Positions 1 through 11,624 of a stretch of 64,000 bases of DNA are shown one piece after another. Numbering within the stretch: position 1 is the first letter of the stretch; each line of letters begins with the position of its first letter. Location of the stretch: positions 310,001 through 374,000 of the forward strand of contig JAHJWB010000023.1 in assembly GCA_018828125.1 (NCBI GenBank), read 5' to 3'. The position numbers and the translations under genes are program-made. The stretch comes from Gammaproteobacteria bacterium (GTDB lineage Bacteria; Pseudomonadota; Gammaproteobacteria; Burkholderiales; Burkholderiaceae_C). The notes beneath the pieces are model-generated. The model had not been told where the DNA came from and did not search any database. It worked only from the letters and a program-made list of their open reading frames with translations.

Positions 1-2
1 CG

Positions 3-245
3 CGTGAGCCGTATTACGCAAGCGGCTATACCTACGATGACGACTATGCGCCTGCCTACCGATCAGGCTACCAAAGCGTGATCGAAGGCCGCGGCAGCGA
101 CTGGACAGAAGCCCGCGGCCATATGCAGCAGCGCTGGGACACCGACCGGCAGTCGAGCCGGCTGAGCTGGCTGGAGGCCGAGCCAGCGGCGAAAGCAGCT
201 TGGGAAAGGGCGGATCGGATTTGGAAGCAGACGAAGCAGGAATGA
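3..245 (+). CDS. C-terminal fragment of an uncharacterised protein
   Basis: An open frame enters from the left edge and ends at TGA 243-245, giving 80 residues. It is rich in Tyr, Asp, Arg and Trp, with pieces such as GYTYDDDYAPAYRSGY and a later SRLSWLEAE stretch. This composition resembles the C-terminal tails of small stress-type proteins in Burkholderiales whose function is unknown; that link is from memory only. The upstream part is outside the window, so no domain can be assigned. It precedes the restriction operon in the same direction, with about 130 bp between them. Confidence 0.55.
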   Translation, partial: REPYYASGYTYDDDYAPAYRSGYQSVIEGRGSDWTEARGHMQQRWDTDRQSSRLSWLEAEPAAKAAWERADRIWKQTKQE

Positions 246-373
246 AACTCGCGCTGACCTCACCGTCAGGGCAGTCGGCCTCGTAACCGACGCGCTGCAC
301 TTGGTAACACTTGGGCCATACTGCTGGGCTGCAGCACACATGTTGTGCACTCCTCCATCACAAGGTCCGACGA

Positions 374-2866
374 GTGAGCGCCTCGCCCAAAAGCCACCTC
401 AGCGAAACCGATATTTGCGACCAGTTCATCACGCCTTCACTGCTGCGTGCGGGCTGGACCATTCAGCAGCACATCCTGCGTGAATACACCCTGCGCCCCG
501 GCCGCGTGGTGGTGCGCGGGCAAGCTGCGCACCGCGACAAGGCATCTATCCTGCGGGCCGACTACGTGCTGTTCCACAAGCCCAATGTGCCCCTGGCCGT
601 GGTCGAGGCCAAAGACGCCAAGCACGCCGTGGGCGCGGGCATGGCCCAGGCCATTCAATACGCGCAGTTGCTGGACGTCCCCTTTTGTTTTGCCAGCAAT
701 GGCGACGGCTTTGTGTTCCGCGACGCCACGCTGGCCGATGGTGTGCTGGAGCGCAACCTCACGCTCGACGAGTTCCCATCCCCTGCCGAGCTGTGGGCCA
801 AATACTGCGCCTGGAAGGGCTGGGCGCCGCAGGTGCAGCAGATCGCCGCCGCCGACTATTCCCCCAGCAAAACCCCGCGCTACTACCAGCTCAATGCCAT
901 CAATCGCACGGTAGAGGCCATCGCAGCCGGCCAAAGCCGCGTGTTGCTCGTCATGGCCACTGGCACGGGCAAGACCTACACCGCGTTTCAGATCATCCAC
1001 CGGCTGTGGAAGTCGCCCTGGCGCGCAGACAAGCCCGGCGGGCAAAAACGCATCCTCTTCCTGGCCGACCGCAACATCCTCATCGACCAGACCATGGTCA
1101 ACGACTTTCGCCCCTTCAAGGGCGCCATGGCCAAGCTCAGCCCCAACGCGAAAGGGGTGGAGCGCGTGGATGCGCAGGGTCGGATTACGGTCGAAGACAT
1201 GGACCTTGCCGTGAACAAGGCCACCAAGGTGGTGGACAAGAGCTACGAGATTTACCTCTCGCTCTACCAGGCAGTAACGGGCACCGACGACGAGCGCAAC
1301 ATCTACAAGCAGTTCAGCCCCGACTTCTTCGATCTGATCGTTGTGGACGAATGCCACCGGGGCAGCGCGGCAGACGACTCGGCCTGGCGCGAGATCCTCA
1401 CCTACTTCGCCAGTGCCGCGCAGATCGGCCTGACCGCCACGCCCAAGGAGACCGAAGACGTCTCCAACACCGACTACTTCGGCGAGCCGCTCTACACCTA
1501 CAGCTTGCGGCAAGGTATTGAAGACGGCTACCTCGCGCCTTACAAGGTGGTGCGGGTAGACCTGGACCGCGACACCTTCGGCTGGCGCCCCACCGAGGGC
1601 ATGCGCGACAAGTTCGGCCACCTCATTGAAGACCGCGTCTACACCGGCACCGACATGAACCGCACGCTCGTCATGGAGCAGCGCGACGCCGTGGTGGCCG
1701 GCAGAATCACCGAATACCTGAAGGCCACCGACCGCTACGCCAAGACCATCGTGTTTTGCGAAGACATCGAGCACGCCACCCGCATGCGCCAGGCGATCAG
1801 CAACGCCAACGCAGACATCTGCGCCACCCAGCCCAAATACGTGGTGCAGATCACCGGCGACAACGCCGAAGGCAAGCGCGAGTTGGACAACTTCATCGAC
1901 CCCGATAAGACCTACCCCGTCATCGCCACCACCTCCCGCCTCATGAGCACCGGCGTGGACGCGCAAACCTGCAAGCTCATCGTGCTCGACCAGACCATCC
2001 GCTCCATGACGCTGTTCAAGCAGATCATCGGTCGGGGCACGCGCCTGCGCGAAGACCTGGGCAAAAGCTGGTTCACCATCCTCGACTTCAAGCGCGCCAC
2101 CGAACTCTTTGCCGACGACACCTTCGACGGCGAACCCGTGCAGGTGTACGAGCCGAAGCCCGGCGAGCCCATGGCCCCGCCCCCGCCCGTTGAAATGCTT
2201 CCATCCGTTCAGCCTGAGCCTGTCGAAGGCCACCCCGACGCCTGGCCCATTGCCACTGGCCCCGGCGAGGGCGGCGCAGGCAGCGACGAACCCCGCAAAT
2301 ACACCCTGGGCAACAACGTCACCGTCGCTGTGGCACGCGAGCGCGTGCAGTACCTCAACGCCCAGGGCAAGCTCGTTACCGAAAGCCTGCGCGACTACAC
2401 CCGCATCAACCTGCGCAAGCAATACGAATCGCTCGACCAGTTCCTGCAAACCTGGCAACAGGCCGACCGCAAGGCCGCCCTGCTGGACGAGCTGGAGGCC
2501 CAGGGCGTGCTCATCGACGCGCTGGCTGCTGAGGTAGGCAAAGACCTGGACCCCTTCGACCTGCTGCTGCACGTCGCCTACGACCAGCCCCCGCTCACCC
2601 GCCGCGAGCGCGCCCAGCGCGTCAAAAAGCGCAACGTCTTCACCCAATACGGCCCCGTCGCCCGCAAGGTGCTGGAGGCGCTGCTCGACAAATACGCCGA
2701 CGAAGGCATTGCCACCATCGAGAGCAACGACATCTTCAAGCTCCAGCCCTTCACCGACCTGGGCAGCCCCGTGGAGCTGGTGCGCAGCTTTGGCGGCCGC
2801 CCGCAATACCTCGGTGCGCTCCAGGCGCTGGAGCGCGAGCTGTACGCTACGCACCCAGCCCCTTGA
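374..2866 (+). CDS. hsdR: Type I restriction enzyme, R (endonuclease/translocase) subunit
   Basis: This is the motor and nuclease subunit of a type I restriction-modification system; with HsdM and HsdS it cleaves unmodified DNA after ATP-driven translocation. A PD-(D/E)xK nuclease lies near the N terminus (RADYVLF then VVEAKD, with a downstream QAIQYA). The helicase part has Walker A ATGTGKT at about residue 195 and motif II DECH at about residue 325. The C-terminal part resembles the EcoEI R-type C-domain. I chose GTG 374 because AAGG lies 8 bases upstream; the frame is open further back to 311. From GTG the protein is 830 aa. A short repeat-like segment is translated in the linker at about residue 611. 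hsdM and hsdS follow. Confidence 0.93.
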   Translation: MSASPKSHLSETDICDQFITPSLLRAGWTIQQHILREYTLRPGRVVVRGQAAHRDKASILRADYVLFHKPNVPLAVVEAKDAKHAVGAGMAQAIQYAQLLDVPFCFASNGDGFVFRDATLADGVLERNLTLDEFPSPAELWAKYCAWKGWAPQVQQIAAADYSPSKTPRYYQLNAINRTVEAIAAGQSRVLLVMATGTGKTYTAFQIIHRLWKSPWRADKPGGQKRILFLADRNILIDQTMVNDFRPFKGAMAKLSPNAKGVERVDAQGRITVEDMDLAVNKATKVVDKSYEIYLSLYQAVTGTDDERNIYKQFSPDFFDLIVVDECHRGSAADDSAWREILTYFASAAQIGLTATPKETEDVSNTDYFGEPLYTYSLRQGIEDGYLAPYKVVRVDLDRDTFGWRPTEGMRDKFGHLIEDRVYTGTDMNRTLVMEQRDAVVAGRITEYLKATDRYAKTIVFCEDIEHATRMRQAISNANADICATQPKYVVQITGDNAEGKRELDNFIDPDKTYPVIATTSRLMSTGVDAQTCKLIVLDQTIRSMTLFKQIIGRGTRLREDLGKSWFTILDFKRATELFADDTFDGEPVQVYEPKPGEPMAPPPPVEMLPSVQPEPVEGHPDAWPIATGPGEGGAGSDEPRKYTLGNNVTVAVARERVQYLNAQGKLVTESLRDYTRINLRKQYESLDQFLQTWQQADRKAALLDELEAQGVLIDALAAEVGKDLDPFDLLLHVAYDQPPLTRRERAQRVKKRNVFTQYGPVARKVLEALLDKYADEGIATIESNDIFKLQPFTDLGSPVELVRSFGGRPQYLGALQALERELYATHPAP
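2206..2229 (+). repeat. Short repeat-like segment translated inside hsdR
   Basis: The segment CGTTCAGCCTGAGCC followed by TGTCGAAGG contains the imperfect inverted pair CCTGAGCC/TGTCGAAGG typical of a motif seen many times in proteobacterial genomes (recalled, not searched). It is read in frame as SVQPEPVEG and sits in a Pro-rich linker between the helicase and C-terminal parts of HsdR, where an insertion would be tolerated. Confidence 0.45.
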
Positions 2867-2897
2867 GTGTGCCGACAGTGGCGCCCTGAATACTCTG

Positions 2898-2946
2898 TTT
2901 TTGATAGCTGCTAGCGCTTATCCAATAAGCGCTAGAGCCTGTTTTT
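2898..2946 (+). repeat. Dispersed palindromic element, family A, copy 1
   Basis: Near-consensus copy: GATAGCTGC, then the inverted pair TAGCGCTTAT/ATAAGCGCTA around a 2-3 base loop, then GAGCC and a T-run. It fills most of the hsdR-hsdM gap. The hairpin followed by T5 on the plus strand, with A5 at the other end, could act as a weak terminator or processing site between the two genes. Confidence 0.85.
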
Positions 2947-2964
2947 GCTTAAAGTTTGCGTTTT

Positions 2965-4443
2965 ATGTCCAACCTCACTCCCGTCATCAAATCCATCCAG
3001 GACGTCATGCGCCAGGACTCCGGCGTCGATGGCGACGCCCAGCGCATCAGCCAACTCACCTGGCTACTGTTCCTCAAGGTGTTTGATGCGCTCGAAGAAG
3101 AACTCGAAGCCACGCGCGACCACTACCAAAGTCCGATTCCGCAGGACATCCGCTGGCGCGCCTGGGCCGCCAATCCCGAGGGCCTGACCGGTGAAGCGCT
3201 GCTCGAGTTTGTGGACAAGGAACTCTTCCCCACCCTCAAAAACCTGAGTGCCGACCCCGCCCGCAACCCCCGTGGCTACGTGGTGCGCGGCGTGTTTGAA
3301 GACGCCTACAACTACATGAAAAGCGGCCACCTGCTGCGCCAGGTGGTCAACAAGCTCAACGCCATCGACTTCAACCGCCAGGCCGAGCGCCACCAGTTCA
3401 ACGACCTGTACGAAAAGATATTGCGCGACCTGCAAAGCGCCGGCAACGCGGGCGAGTTCTACACCCCCCGCGCCGTCACCCAGTTCATGGTGGACATGAC
3501 CAACCCCCAGCTGGGCGAAAGCCTGATGGACCCGGCCACCGGCACCGGCGGCTTCCTTGTCTGCGCCATCGAGCATCTGCGCAACCAAGTGAATAACGAT
3601 GCGGATCAGGCTGTGCTGCAAAACAGTATTCGGGGCTTCGAGAAAAAGCAGCTGCCGCACATGCTGTGCATTACCAACCTTTTGCTGCACGGAATCGAGG
3701 TGCCCAGCCAGATCGTGCACGACAACACGCTTGCGAACTTCCGGCAGTTCACCGCAGCAGACCGAGTCAACGTCATCCTCACCAACCCGCCCTTTGGCGG
3801 CATTGAAGAGCCCGGAATCGAGGCCGTTTTTCCCGCCGACGTGCGAACCAAGGAAACGGCCGACCTCTTCCTCGTGCTCATCCAGCACCTGCTCAAGCCC
3901 GGCGGCCGCGCCGCCGTGGTGCTGCCCGACGGCTTTTTGTTTGGCGAAGGCGTCAAGGCCCGCATCAAAGAACAACTGCTGCAGCACTGCAACCTGCACA
4001 CCATCGTGCGCCTGCCCAACGGCGTGTTCGCGCCCTACACCGGCATCAAGACCAACCTGCTGTTCTTCACCAAGGGCCAGCCCACCCAGCACATCTGGTA
4101 CTACGAGCACCCGTATCCGCCGGGCGTGAAGAACTACAACAAGACCAAGCCCATCCGCATCGACGAATTCGACCTTGAGAAAGCCTGGTGGGGCAACGAG
4201 GCCGACGGCTTTGCCGCCCGTGTGGAAAACGAACGGGCGTGGAAGGCCAGCGTTGAGCAGATCAAAGCCGCCAACTACAACCTCGACCAGAAGAACCCCC
4301 ACATCGGCGAACAAACCAGCCACGACCCCGAGGTGCTGCTGGCCAACTACGCCCGCTTGCAAGCCGAAGCCCAGGCCCTGCGCGATGAGTTGAAGGGCAT
4401 CCTTGCCCATTCTTTATCAGCCAAAACAGCCGCTAGCGCTTGA
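2965..4443 (+). CDS. hsdM: Type I restriction-modification system, M (methyltransferase) subunit
   Basis: HsdM is an N6-adenine DNA methyltransferase that works with HsdS to modify the recognition site. SAM-binding motif I DPATGTGGF begins near residue 189 and the catalytic motif IV NPPFGG near residue 274. The N-terminal helical HsdM_N region includes a DGDAQRISQLTWLLFLKVFD stretch. ATG 2965 gives 492 aa, normal for the family; a TTG nine bases upstream is in frame but less likely. The stop codon lies inside a family A repeat that also carries the start region of hsdS. Confidence 0.95.
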   Translation: MSNLTPVIKSIQDVMRQDSGVDGDAQRISQLTWLLFLKVFDALEEELEATRDHYQSPIPQDIRWRAWAANPEGLTGEALLEFVDKELFPTLKNLSADPARNPRGYVVRGVFEDAYNYMKSGHLLRQVVNKLNAIDFNRQAERHQFNDLYEKILRDLQSAGNAGEFYTPRAVTQFMVDMTNPQLGESLMDPATGTGGFLVCAIEHLRNQVNNDADQAVLQNSIRGFEKKQLPHMLCITNLLLHGIEVPSQIVHDNTLANFRQFTAADRVNVILTNPPFGGIEEPGIEAVFPADVRTKETADLFLVLIQHLLKPGGRAAVVLPDGFLFGEGVKARIKEQLLQHCNLHTIVRLPNGVFAPYTGIKTNLLFFTKGQPTQHIWYYEHPYPPGVKNYNKTKPIRIDEFDLEKAWWGNEADGFAARVENERAWKASVEQIKAANYNLDQKNPHIGEQTSHDPEVLLANYARLQAEAQALRDELKGILAHSLSAKTAASA

Positions 4444-4470
4444 GGGATAAGCGCATGCTGCTATCAAATT
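4423..4470 (-). repeat. Dispersed palindromic element, family A, copy 2 (spans the hsdM-hsdS junction)
   Basis: Inverted, degenerate copy: AAAACAGCCGCTAGCGCTT, a short spacer, GGATAAGCGC, then GCTGCTATCAAATTT. It supplies the last codons and TGA of hsdM and the GAGGG ribosome-binding site and ATG of hsdS, so the junction is built from the repeat. Confidence 0.7.
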
Positions 4471-6146
4471 TGGATTTATTGGCCACCGCCCCCGTCGGCG
4501 TCACCAAGCTGCGCGAACTCATCCTCACCCTGGCCGTGCAAGGCAAGCTGGTGCCGCAAGACCCGGCCGATGAACCGGCGGGTGTGCTGCTGCAGAAGAT
4601 TCGGGCGGAGAAGGATCGGTTGATTGCCGAGGGCAAGATCAAGCGGGACAAGCCGCTGGCGGAGATTGCGGAGGAGGAAAAACCGTTTGGGTTGCCGCTA
4701 GGGTGGGAGTGGGTACGGCTTGGTTCAACAATGGAGATGCTCAATGGAAGAGCATTTAAACCTTCTGAGTGGATCGATGCGGGTTTGCCCATCGTTCGAA
4801 TCCAGAACCTCAACAACCCGAATGCAAGTTTTAATTACTGCGATCCTTCGACAGTTTCTGAGAAAAACCTGATTCACGATGGAGCATTTCTCATCAGCTG
4901 GTCGGGAACGCCAGGGACTTCATTCGGCGCGTTCATTTGGAATCGCGGCGCAGCTGCACTTAATCAACACATCTTTAAGTGCGTACTGATTGGTAGTGTG
5001 TTTTCATCTGAGTTCCTGCGGCTTTCGATAAACAGTCAATTGAATGTTCTGATTGCGCAGGCGCAAGGTGGTGTCGGCCTACAGCATGTAACTAAGGGAG
5101 TTCTAGAAAACCTTGTTCTGGTGCTTCCGCCCCTCGCCGAACAATCCCGCATCGTCACCCGCGTCGAAGCCCTCATGCGCCTGTGCGATGCGCTGGAGGC
5201 CAAGGGCCAGCTGGAGGCTGCGCAGCACGCCCAACTGGTCAGCACCCTGCTGGGCACGCTCATCGCCAGCAACACGCCCGATGAGCTGGCTGCTAACTGG
5301 CAGCGCGTGGCCCAGCACTTCGACCTGCTGCTCGACCGCCCCCAAGCCATCGACGCCCTGGAGCAAACCCTGCTGCAACTGGCCGTGCGCGGCCTGCTCG
5401 TGCCTCAAGACCCCACCGACGAACCCGCCAGCGCTCTGCTGCAAAAGATACGCGCCGAAAAAGACCGCCTCATCGCCACCGGCCAGATCAAAAAGGGCAA
5501 ACCCCTGCCGCCCATCACCGACGAGGAAAAGCCGTTCGAGTTGCCGGCGGGGTGGGAGTGGGTGAGGCTCGGTGACGCGGCTTTACGAGGTCCATCGAAT
5601 GGCTTGTCTCCGAGGCCTCAAGAACTTCCTACTGACGTGCGGTGTCTATCACTGAGCGCTACCACCCAAGGGTTCTTTAAGCCGGAATGCTTCAAGTACG
5701 TCGACTTTTCGTCTCAAGCGGCGCAGCAGTTCTTCTTGAAAAACGGTGACCTTCTAATTCAGCGTGGAAATTCGCTTGAGTACGTCGGCATAGCGGCTAT
5801 TTACGATGGACCAGATGACGCCTACATCTACCCAGATTTGATGATGCGTCTTCAATTGAGCACGTGTGTGAAAACGGAGTTCATTCACATCATGCTGGTC
5901 TGTGCCGACGGGCGAAGCTACTTTCAGCGCAATGCCACAGGCACTCAAGGAACAATGCCAAAGGTCAATCAGGCAACTGTTGCAGGTGCTCCAATCCCGC
6001 TTCCTCCCCTCGCCGAACAATCCCGCATCGTCACCCGCGTCACCGCCCTGCGCCGCCTGTGCGCCAACCTGCGCCAGCGCCTGGCCGAACGCCAGTCCGT
6101 GCAGGCCCGTCTGGCTGAGGCGCTGGTGGATTCCGTGGCTGCTTGA
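4455..6146 (+). CDS. hsdS: Type I restriction-modification system, S (specificity) subunit
   Basis: HsdS recognises the split DNA target through two target-recognition domains (TRDs). The protein has two similar halves. Each has a conserved block ending EKPF.LP.GWEWVRLG, then a TRD, then PLAEQSRIVTRV. TRD1 covers about residues 90-225 and TRD2 about 375-515. Both TRDs are visibly lower in GC than the conserved blocks, as expected for exchanged domains. ATG 4455 has GAGGG 8 bases upstream; a TTG at 4440 overlapping the hsdM stop is the alternative. Length is 563 aa. The next gene begins two bases after the stop, so the four genes are probably one operon. Confidence 0.94.
   Translation: MLLSNLDLLATAPVGVTKLRELILTLAVQGKLVPQDPADEPAGVLLQKIRAEKDRLIAEGKIKRDKPLAEIAEEEKPFGLPLGWEWVRLGSTMEMLNGRAFKPSEWIDAGLPIVRIQNLNNPNASFNYCDPSTVSEKNLIHDGAFLISWSGTPGTSFGAFIWNRGAAALNQHIFKCVLIGSVFSSEFLRLSINSQLNVLIAQAQGGVGLQHVTKGVLENLVLVLPPLAEQSRIVTRVEALMRLCDALEAKGQLEAAQHAQLVSTLLGTLIASNTPDELAANWQRVAQHFDLLLDRPQAIDALEQTLLQLAVRGLLVPQDPTDEPASALLQKIRAEKDRLIATGQIKKGKPLPPITDEEKPFELPAGWEWVRLGDAALRGPSNGLSPRPQELPTDVRCLSLSATTQGFFKPECFKYVDFSSQAAQQFFLKNGDLLIQRGNSLEYVGIAAIYDGPDDAYIYPDLMMRLQLSTCVKTEFIHIMLVCADGRSYFQRNATGTQGTMPKVNQATVAGAPIPLPPLAEQSRIVTRVTALRRLCANLRQRLAERQSVQARLAEALVDSVAA
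5130..5165 (+). repeat. 36-bp direct repeat within hsdS (first copy; second at 6006-6041)
   Basis: The 36 bases encoding PLAEQSRIVTRV after TRD1 are identical to those after TRD2 at 6006-6041. Such identity in the conserved regions is the usual substrate for recombination that swaps or removes a recognition domain. Confidence 0.85.
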
Positions 6147-6148
6147 GG

Positions 6149-7675
6149 ATGAGCACCCCTATGAACTTGACTCTCCCTCCGGCGATCGATAGCGCAGCCC
6201 TCGTGCAACAGCTCATCACGATGAGTGAATCCCGCCATCTTGAGTTCAAGCGCGTCAGCGGCAAGATGGTGGGCAAGGCGCTGGAAACGGTTTGCGCTTT
6301 GGCGAACACCGACGGCGGTACGCTGGTGCTGGGCCTAGCGGACTTGAAGGAATTCAAAGGCGATGCCCGGTTGTTTGGCGTGGAAGAAAACCCCGAGGCC
6401 GTGGATGAGTTGCGGCGCAAGCTGCTCACGGAGTTTTCGCCCGCCATCAGCACGGTGCGTATGGTTGCTGTGTCTTGCCGTTTGCACAACGGCGCAGCTA
6501 AAGGGCAGACCGGCCATCTGTTGCTGGTCTATGTGGGGCGCAGCAGCCATGTGCACTCCATCTTGAACGGTGGCACCTTCACGCGCATGGATGCCGGTAA
6601 TCGGCCCATGAGTGCGGCTGAAAGCACGGAGCTGTCGTACCGGCGTGGAGCACGAAGCGCTAGCAGCGAGCCCGTGGCGGTGGCCCTTGATCGGCTGCAA
6701 ACCACGGCATGGAAGCGCTTTGTCGAAGCACGCGGCCCATTGTCCGGCAGCTTTGCAGACCAGCTTTTGCGCATTGGACTTGCGCAAGAGGTTGACGGCG
6801 TGATTCAACCAAGGCGAGCCGCCGTACTGTTGTTTGCGGACGAGCCCGGGAGCCTGTTGGCTGCGTTTGACAGCCGTGCCGATGTGCGTGTGATGGTGTA
6901 CGACGGTAAACAGGTTTCGACCGGCGCTACCCCCAATTTACGCAAACCGGCCAAGACCATCCGTGGTCCGTTGATTGACCAGATCGATGCGGCGGTCAGG
7001 CTGGTGATGGATGAGCTTGCGCAAGGATTGACGCTGAGCAACAGCGGGTTCAAGACGCTTCATGCCTATCCTGCGCGGGTCGTGAAAGAGGCGATCGTGA
7101 ATGCTGTCATTCACCGTGACTATCGCCTGAACCGCGATATCTTTGTTCGCATATTTGACGACCGTGTCGAAGTGGAAAGTCCCGGCTTGCTGCCTGGCAA
7201 TATCACGCCGGCCAATATCGCCAGGTCGGGGTCCAGGGCGCGCAATCCGCTGATAGCCAGCAACTTGCGCGAATTTCCCGTCGCGCCGAACATCGACGCG
7301 GGTGAAGGCGTCCGGATGATGTTCTCTGAAATGGCGCTGGCTGAGTTGTATCCGCCCCAGTACAAGCAGAACACCGAGACAGCCGTAGAAAGTGTGACCG
7401 TCACACTCTTTAATTTGAAGAGGCCCACAGCCTGGGATGAGGTCAGTGACTGGATTGATCGCCATGGATCGATTGCCAATGCCGATGTCGTCCGGATTGC
7501 CTTGGTGGACACCCTCAAGGCATCGAAACTATTGACCGCCTGGCGGGAACAAGGGCTTTTGATGCCCGTACCAGGCCGTGCCAAGCGGAACATGGCGTAC
7601 ACCAAGCCAAATGGGGCCGGTGTTGAGTTGACTTTGTTATCTGTGCTCGAAGATAACAACAGCGTTGGAGATTAA
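6149..7675 (+). CDS. AlbA_2 (Schlafen-type) and RecG-like C-terminal domain protein, linked to the type I operon
   Basis: The N-terminal region (about 15-150) matches the Schlafen AlbA_2 pattern: SRHLEFKRV near the start and ALANTDGGTLVLGLAD. The middle has an HATPase_c_4-like segment as in proteins loosely called RecG-like (VKEAIVNAVIHRDYRLN, then VRIFDDRVEVESPG.LPGNI). ATG 6149 gives 508 aa. It begins two bases after the hsdS stop. Proteins of this type are often found in type I restriction operons and are annotated as putative transcriptional regulators or DNA-binding accessory factors; the role is not established. An intrinsic hairpin follows the stop. Confidence 0.85.
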   Translation: MSTPMNLTLPPAIDSAALVQQLITMSESRHLEFKRVSGKMVGKALETVCALANTDGGTLVLGLADLKEFKGDARLFGVEENPEAVDELRRKLLTEFSPAISTVRMVAVSCRLHNGAAKGQTGHLLLVYVGRSSHVHSILNGGTFTRMDAGNRPMSAAESTELSYRRGARSASSEPVAVALDRLQTTAWKRFVEARGPLSGSFADQLLRIGLAQEVDGVIQPRRAAVLLFADEPGSLLAAFDSRADVRVMVYDGKQVSTGATPNLRKPAKTIRGPLIDQIDAAVRLVMDELAQGLTLSNSGFKTLHAYPARVVKEAIVNAVIHRDYRLNRDIFVRIFDDRVEVESPGLLPGNITPANIARSGSRARNPLIASNLREFPVAPNIDAGEGVRMMFSEMALAELYPPQYKQNTETAVESVTVTLFNLKRPTAWDEVSDWIDRHGSIANADVVRIALVDTLKASKLLTAWREQGLLMPVPGRAKRNMAYTKPNGAGVELTLLSVLEDNNSVGD

Positions 7676-7685
7676 AAACCTAATA

Positions 7686-7715
7686 AAAACAACGGCTTAT
7701 CCAAGCCGTTGTTTT
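7686..7715. terminator. Bidirectional intrinsic terminator between the restriction operon and gyrB
   Basis: A perfect 13-bp stem (AAAACAACGGCTT/AAGCCGTTGTTTT) with a 4-base ATCC loop has A-rich and T-rich flanks. It lies between the ends of two convergent genes, so it can terminate transcription in both directions. Confidence 0.9.
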
Positions 7716-7735
7716 CTTTCGGGCAAATAATTACC

Positions 7736-10393
<2,658 letters not shown>

Positions 10394-10401
10394 TCAATGG
10401 T

Positions 10402-10449
10402 CAAATTGGGCTCTAGCGCTTATCTGATAAGCGCTAACAGCTATCAATA
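10402..10449 (-). repeat. Dispersed palindromic element, family A, copy 3
   Basis: Inverted copy between dnaN and gyrB: GGGCTC, TAGCGCTTAT, a short loop, ATAAGCGCTA, then AGCTATCA. The perfect stem sits in the leader of gyrB. Confidence 0.85.
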
Positions 10450-10505
10450 CAGTAGTAGCTGCGGTCAAGCAGTGCAACGGGGCAGCAGACGGGGAGGTCG
10501 CCGCC

Positions 10506-11624
10506 TCAAATGCGCATGGGCATCACCACGTACTTGAAGCTCTCGTTTTCGGGGATGGTCAGCAGCGCAGAGCTGTTGCCGTCCGACAGCTCCACCTTCA
10601 CCATGTCCTGGCCCATGTTGGCCAGAGCGTCGATGAGGTAGGTCACGTTGAAGCCGATCTCGATGGTGTCGCCACCGTAGTCGATGTCGAGCTCGTCCAC
10701 GGCCTCTTCCTGCTCGGCGTTGTTGGACGCCACGCGCAGGGTGCCGGGTTCCAGGTTCAGGCGCACGCCCTTGAACTTGTCGCTGGTCATGATGGCCGTG
10801 CGCTGCAGGCTTGCCAGCAGCGGCGCGCGGCCCAGGGTGATGCTGTTCTTGTGGTTCTTGGGAATCACGCGGTTGTAATCCGGGAACTTGCCCTCGACCA
10901 GCTTGGTGACGAACTCCATGCCGCCAAAGGTGAACTTGGCCTGGTTGTTGGCAAACTGCATCTCGATGTGGGGCTGGTTCTCGCCGCCCGCATCAGACAG
11001 CAGGCGCTGCAGTTCGATCACGGTCTTGCGCGGCAGGATGACTTCCTGCTTGGGCACTTCGACGTCCAGCGTGGCGCTGGCAAACGCCAGGCGGTGGCCG
11101 TCGGTGGCGACCAGAGAGAGCTGCTTGCCCTCGGCCACAAACAGAATGCCGTTCAGGTAGTAGCGGATGTCCTGCACGGCCATCGCAAACGACACCTGGC
11201 CCAGAAGGTCTTTCAACGTCTTTTGCGGCACGGCAAACACCGGGCCGAACGCGGCGGACTCTTGCACCAGCGGGAAGTCTTCTGCGGGCAGGCTTTGCAG
11301 TGTGAAGCGGCTTTTGCCGCCCTTCAAAATCAGCTTGGACTGCTGCGATTCCAGGCTCACGGTCTGGTCGCCAGGCATGGTCTTGAGGATGTCGATCAGC
11401 TTGCGCGCGCCCACGGTGGTGGTGAAGTCGCCGGTGTCGCCGCCCAGTTCGGCTGTGGTGCGGATCTGGATTTCGAGGTCGCTGGTCGTCAGCTGCAGGG
11501 CGTTGCCCGTCTTGCGGATCAGGACGTTGGCCAGGATGGGCAGCGTGTGGCGGCGCTCCACGATGCCAGCCACGGACTGCAGAACCGCGAGAACCTTGTC
11601 TTGTGTTGCCTTCAGGACGATCAT
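10506..11624 (-). CDS. dnaN: DNA polymerase III sliding clamp (beta subunit)
   Basis: Beta clamp, which rings the DNA and tethers polymerase III. The start MIVLKATQDKVL and the C-terminal VMPMRI are typical, and the length of 372 aa fits the family (E. coli 366). Codons open upstream to 11705 are not conserved, so ATG 11624 is chosen. It lies 130 bp downstream of dnaA on the same strand, as in most bacteria. Confidence 0.98.
   Translation of the reverse strand: MIVLKATQDKVLAVLQSVAGIVERRHTLPILANVLIRKTGNALQLTTSDLEIQIRTTAELGGDTGDFTTTVGARKLIDILKTMPGDQTVSLESQQSKLILKGGKSRFTLQSLPAEDFPLVQESAAFGPVFAVPQKTLKDLLGQVSFAMAVQDIRYYLNGILFVAEGKQLSLVATDGHRLAFASATLDVEVPKQEVILPRKTVIELQRLLSDAGGENQPHIEMQFANNQAKFTFGGMEFVTKLVEGKFPDYNRVIPKNHKNSITLGRAPLLASLQRTAIMTSDKFKGVRLNLEPGTLRVASNNAEQEEAVDELDIDYGGDTIEIGFNVTYLIDALANMGQDMVKVELSDGNSSALLTIPENESFKYVVMPMRI

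Noticed and set aside
437-2854. 805-codon minus-strand open frame antisense to hsdR
   Set aside because: It mirrors the hsdR gene in the complementary strand of high-GC DNA; its translation has no family motifs.
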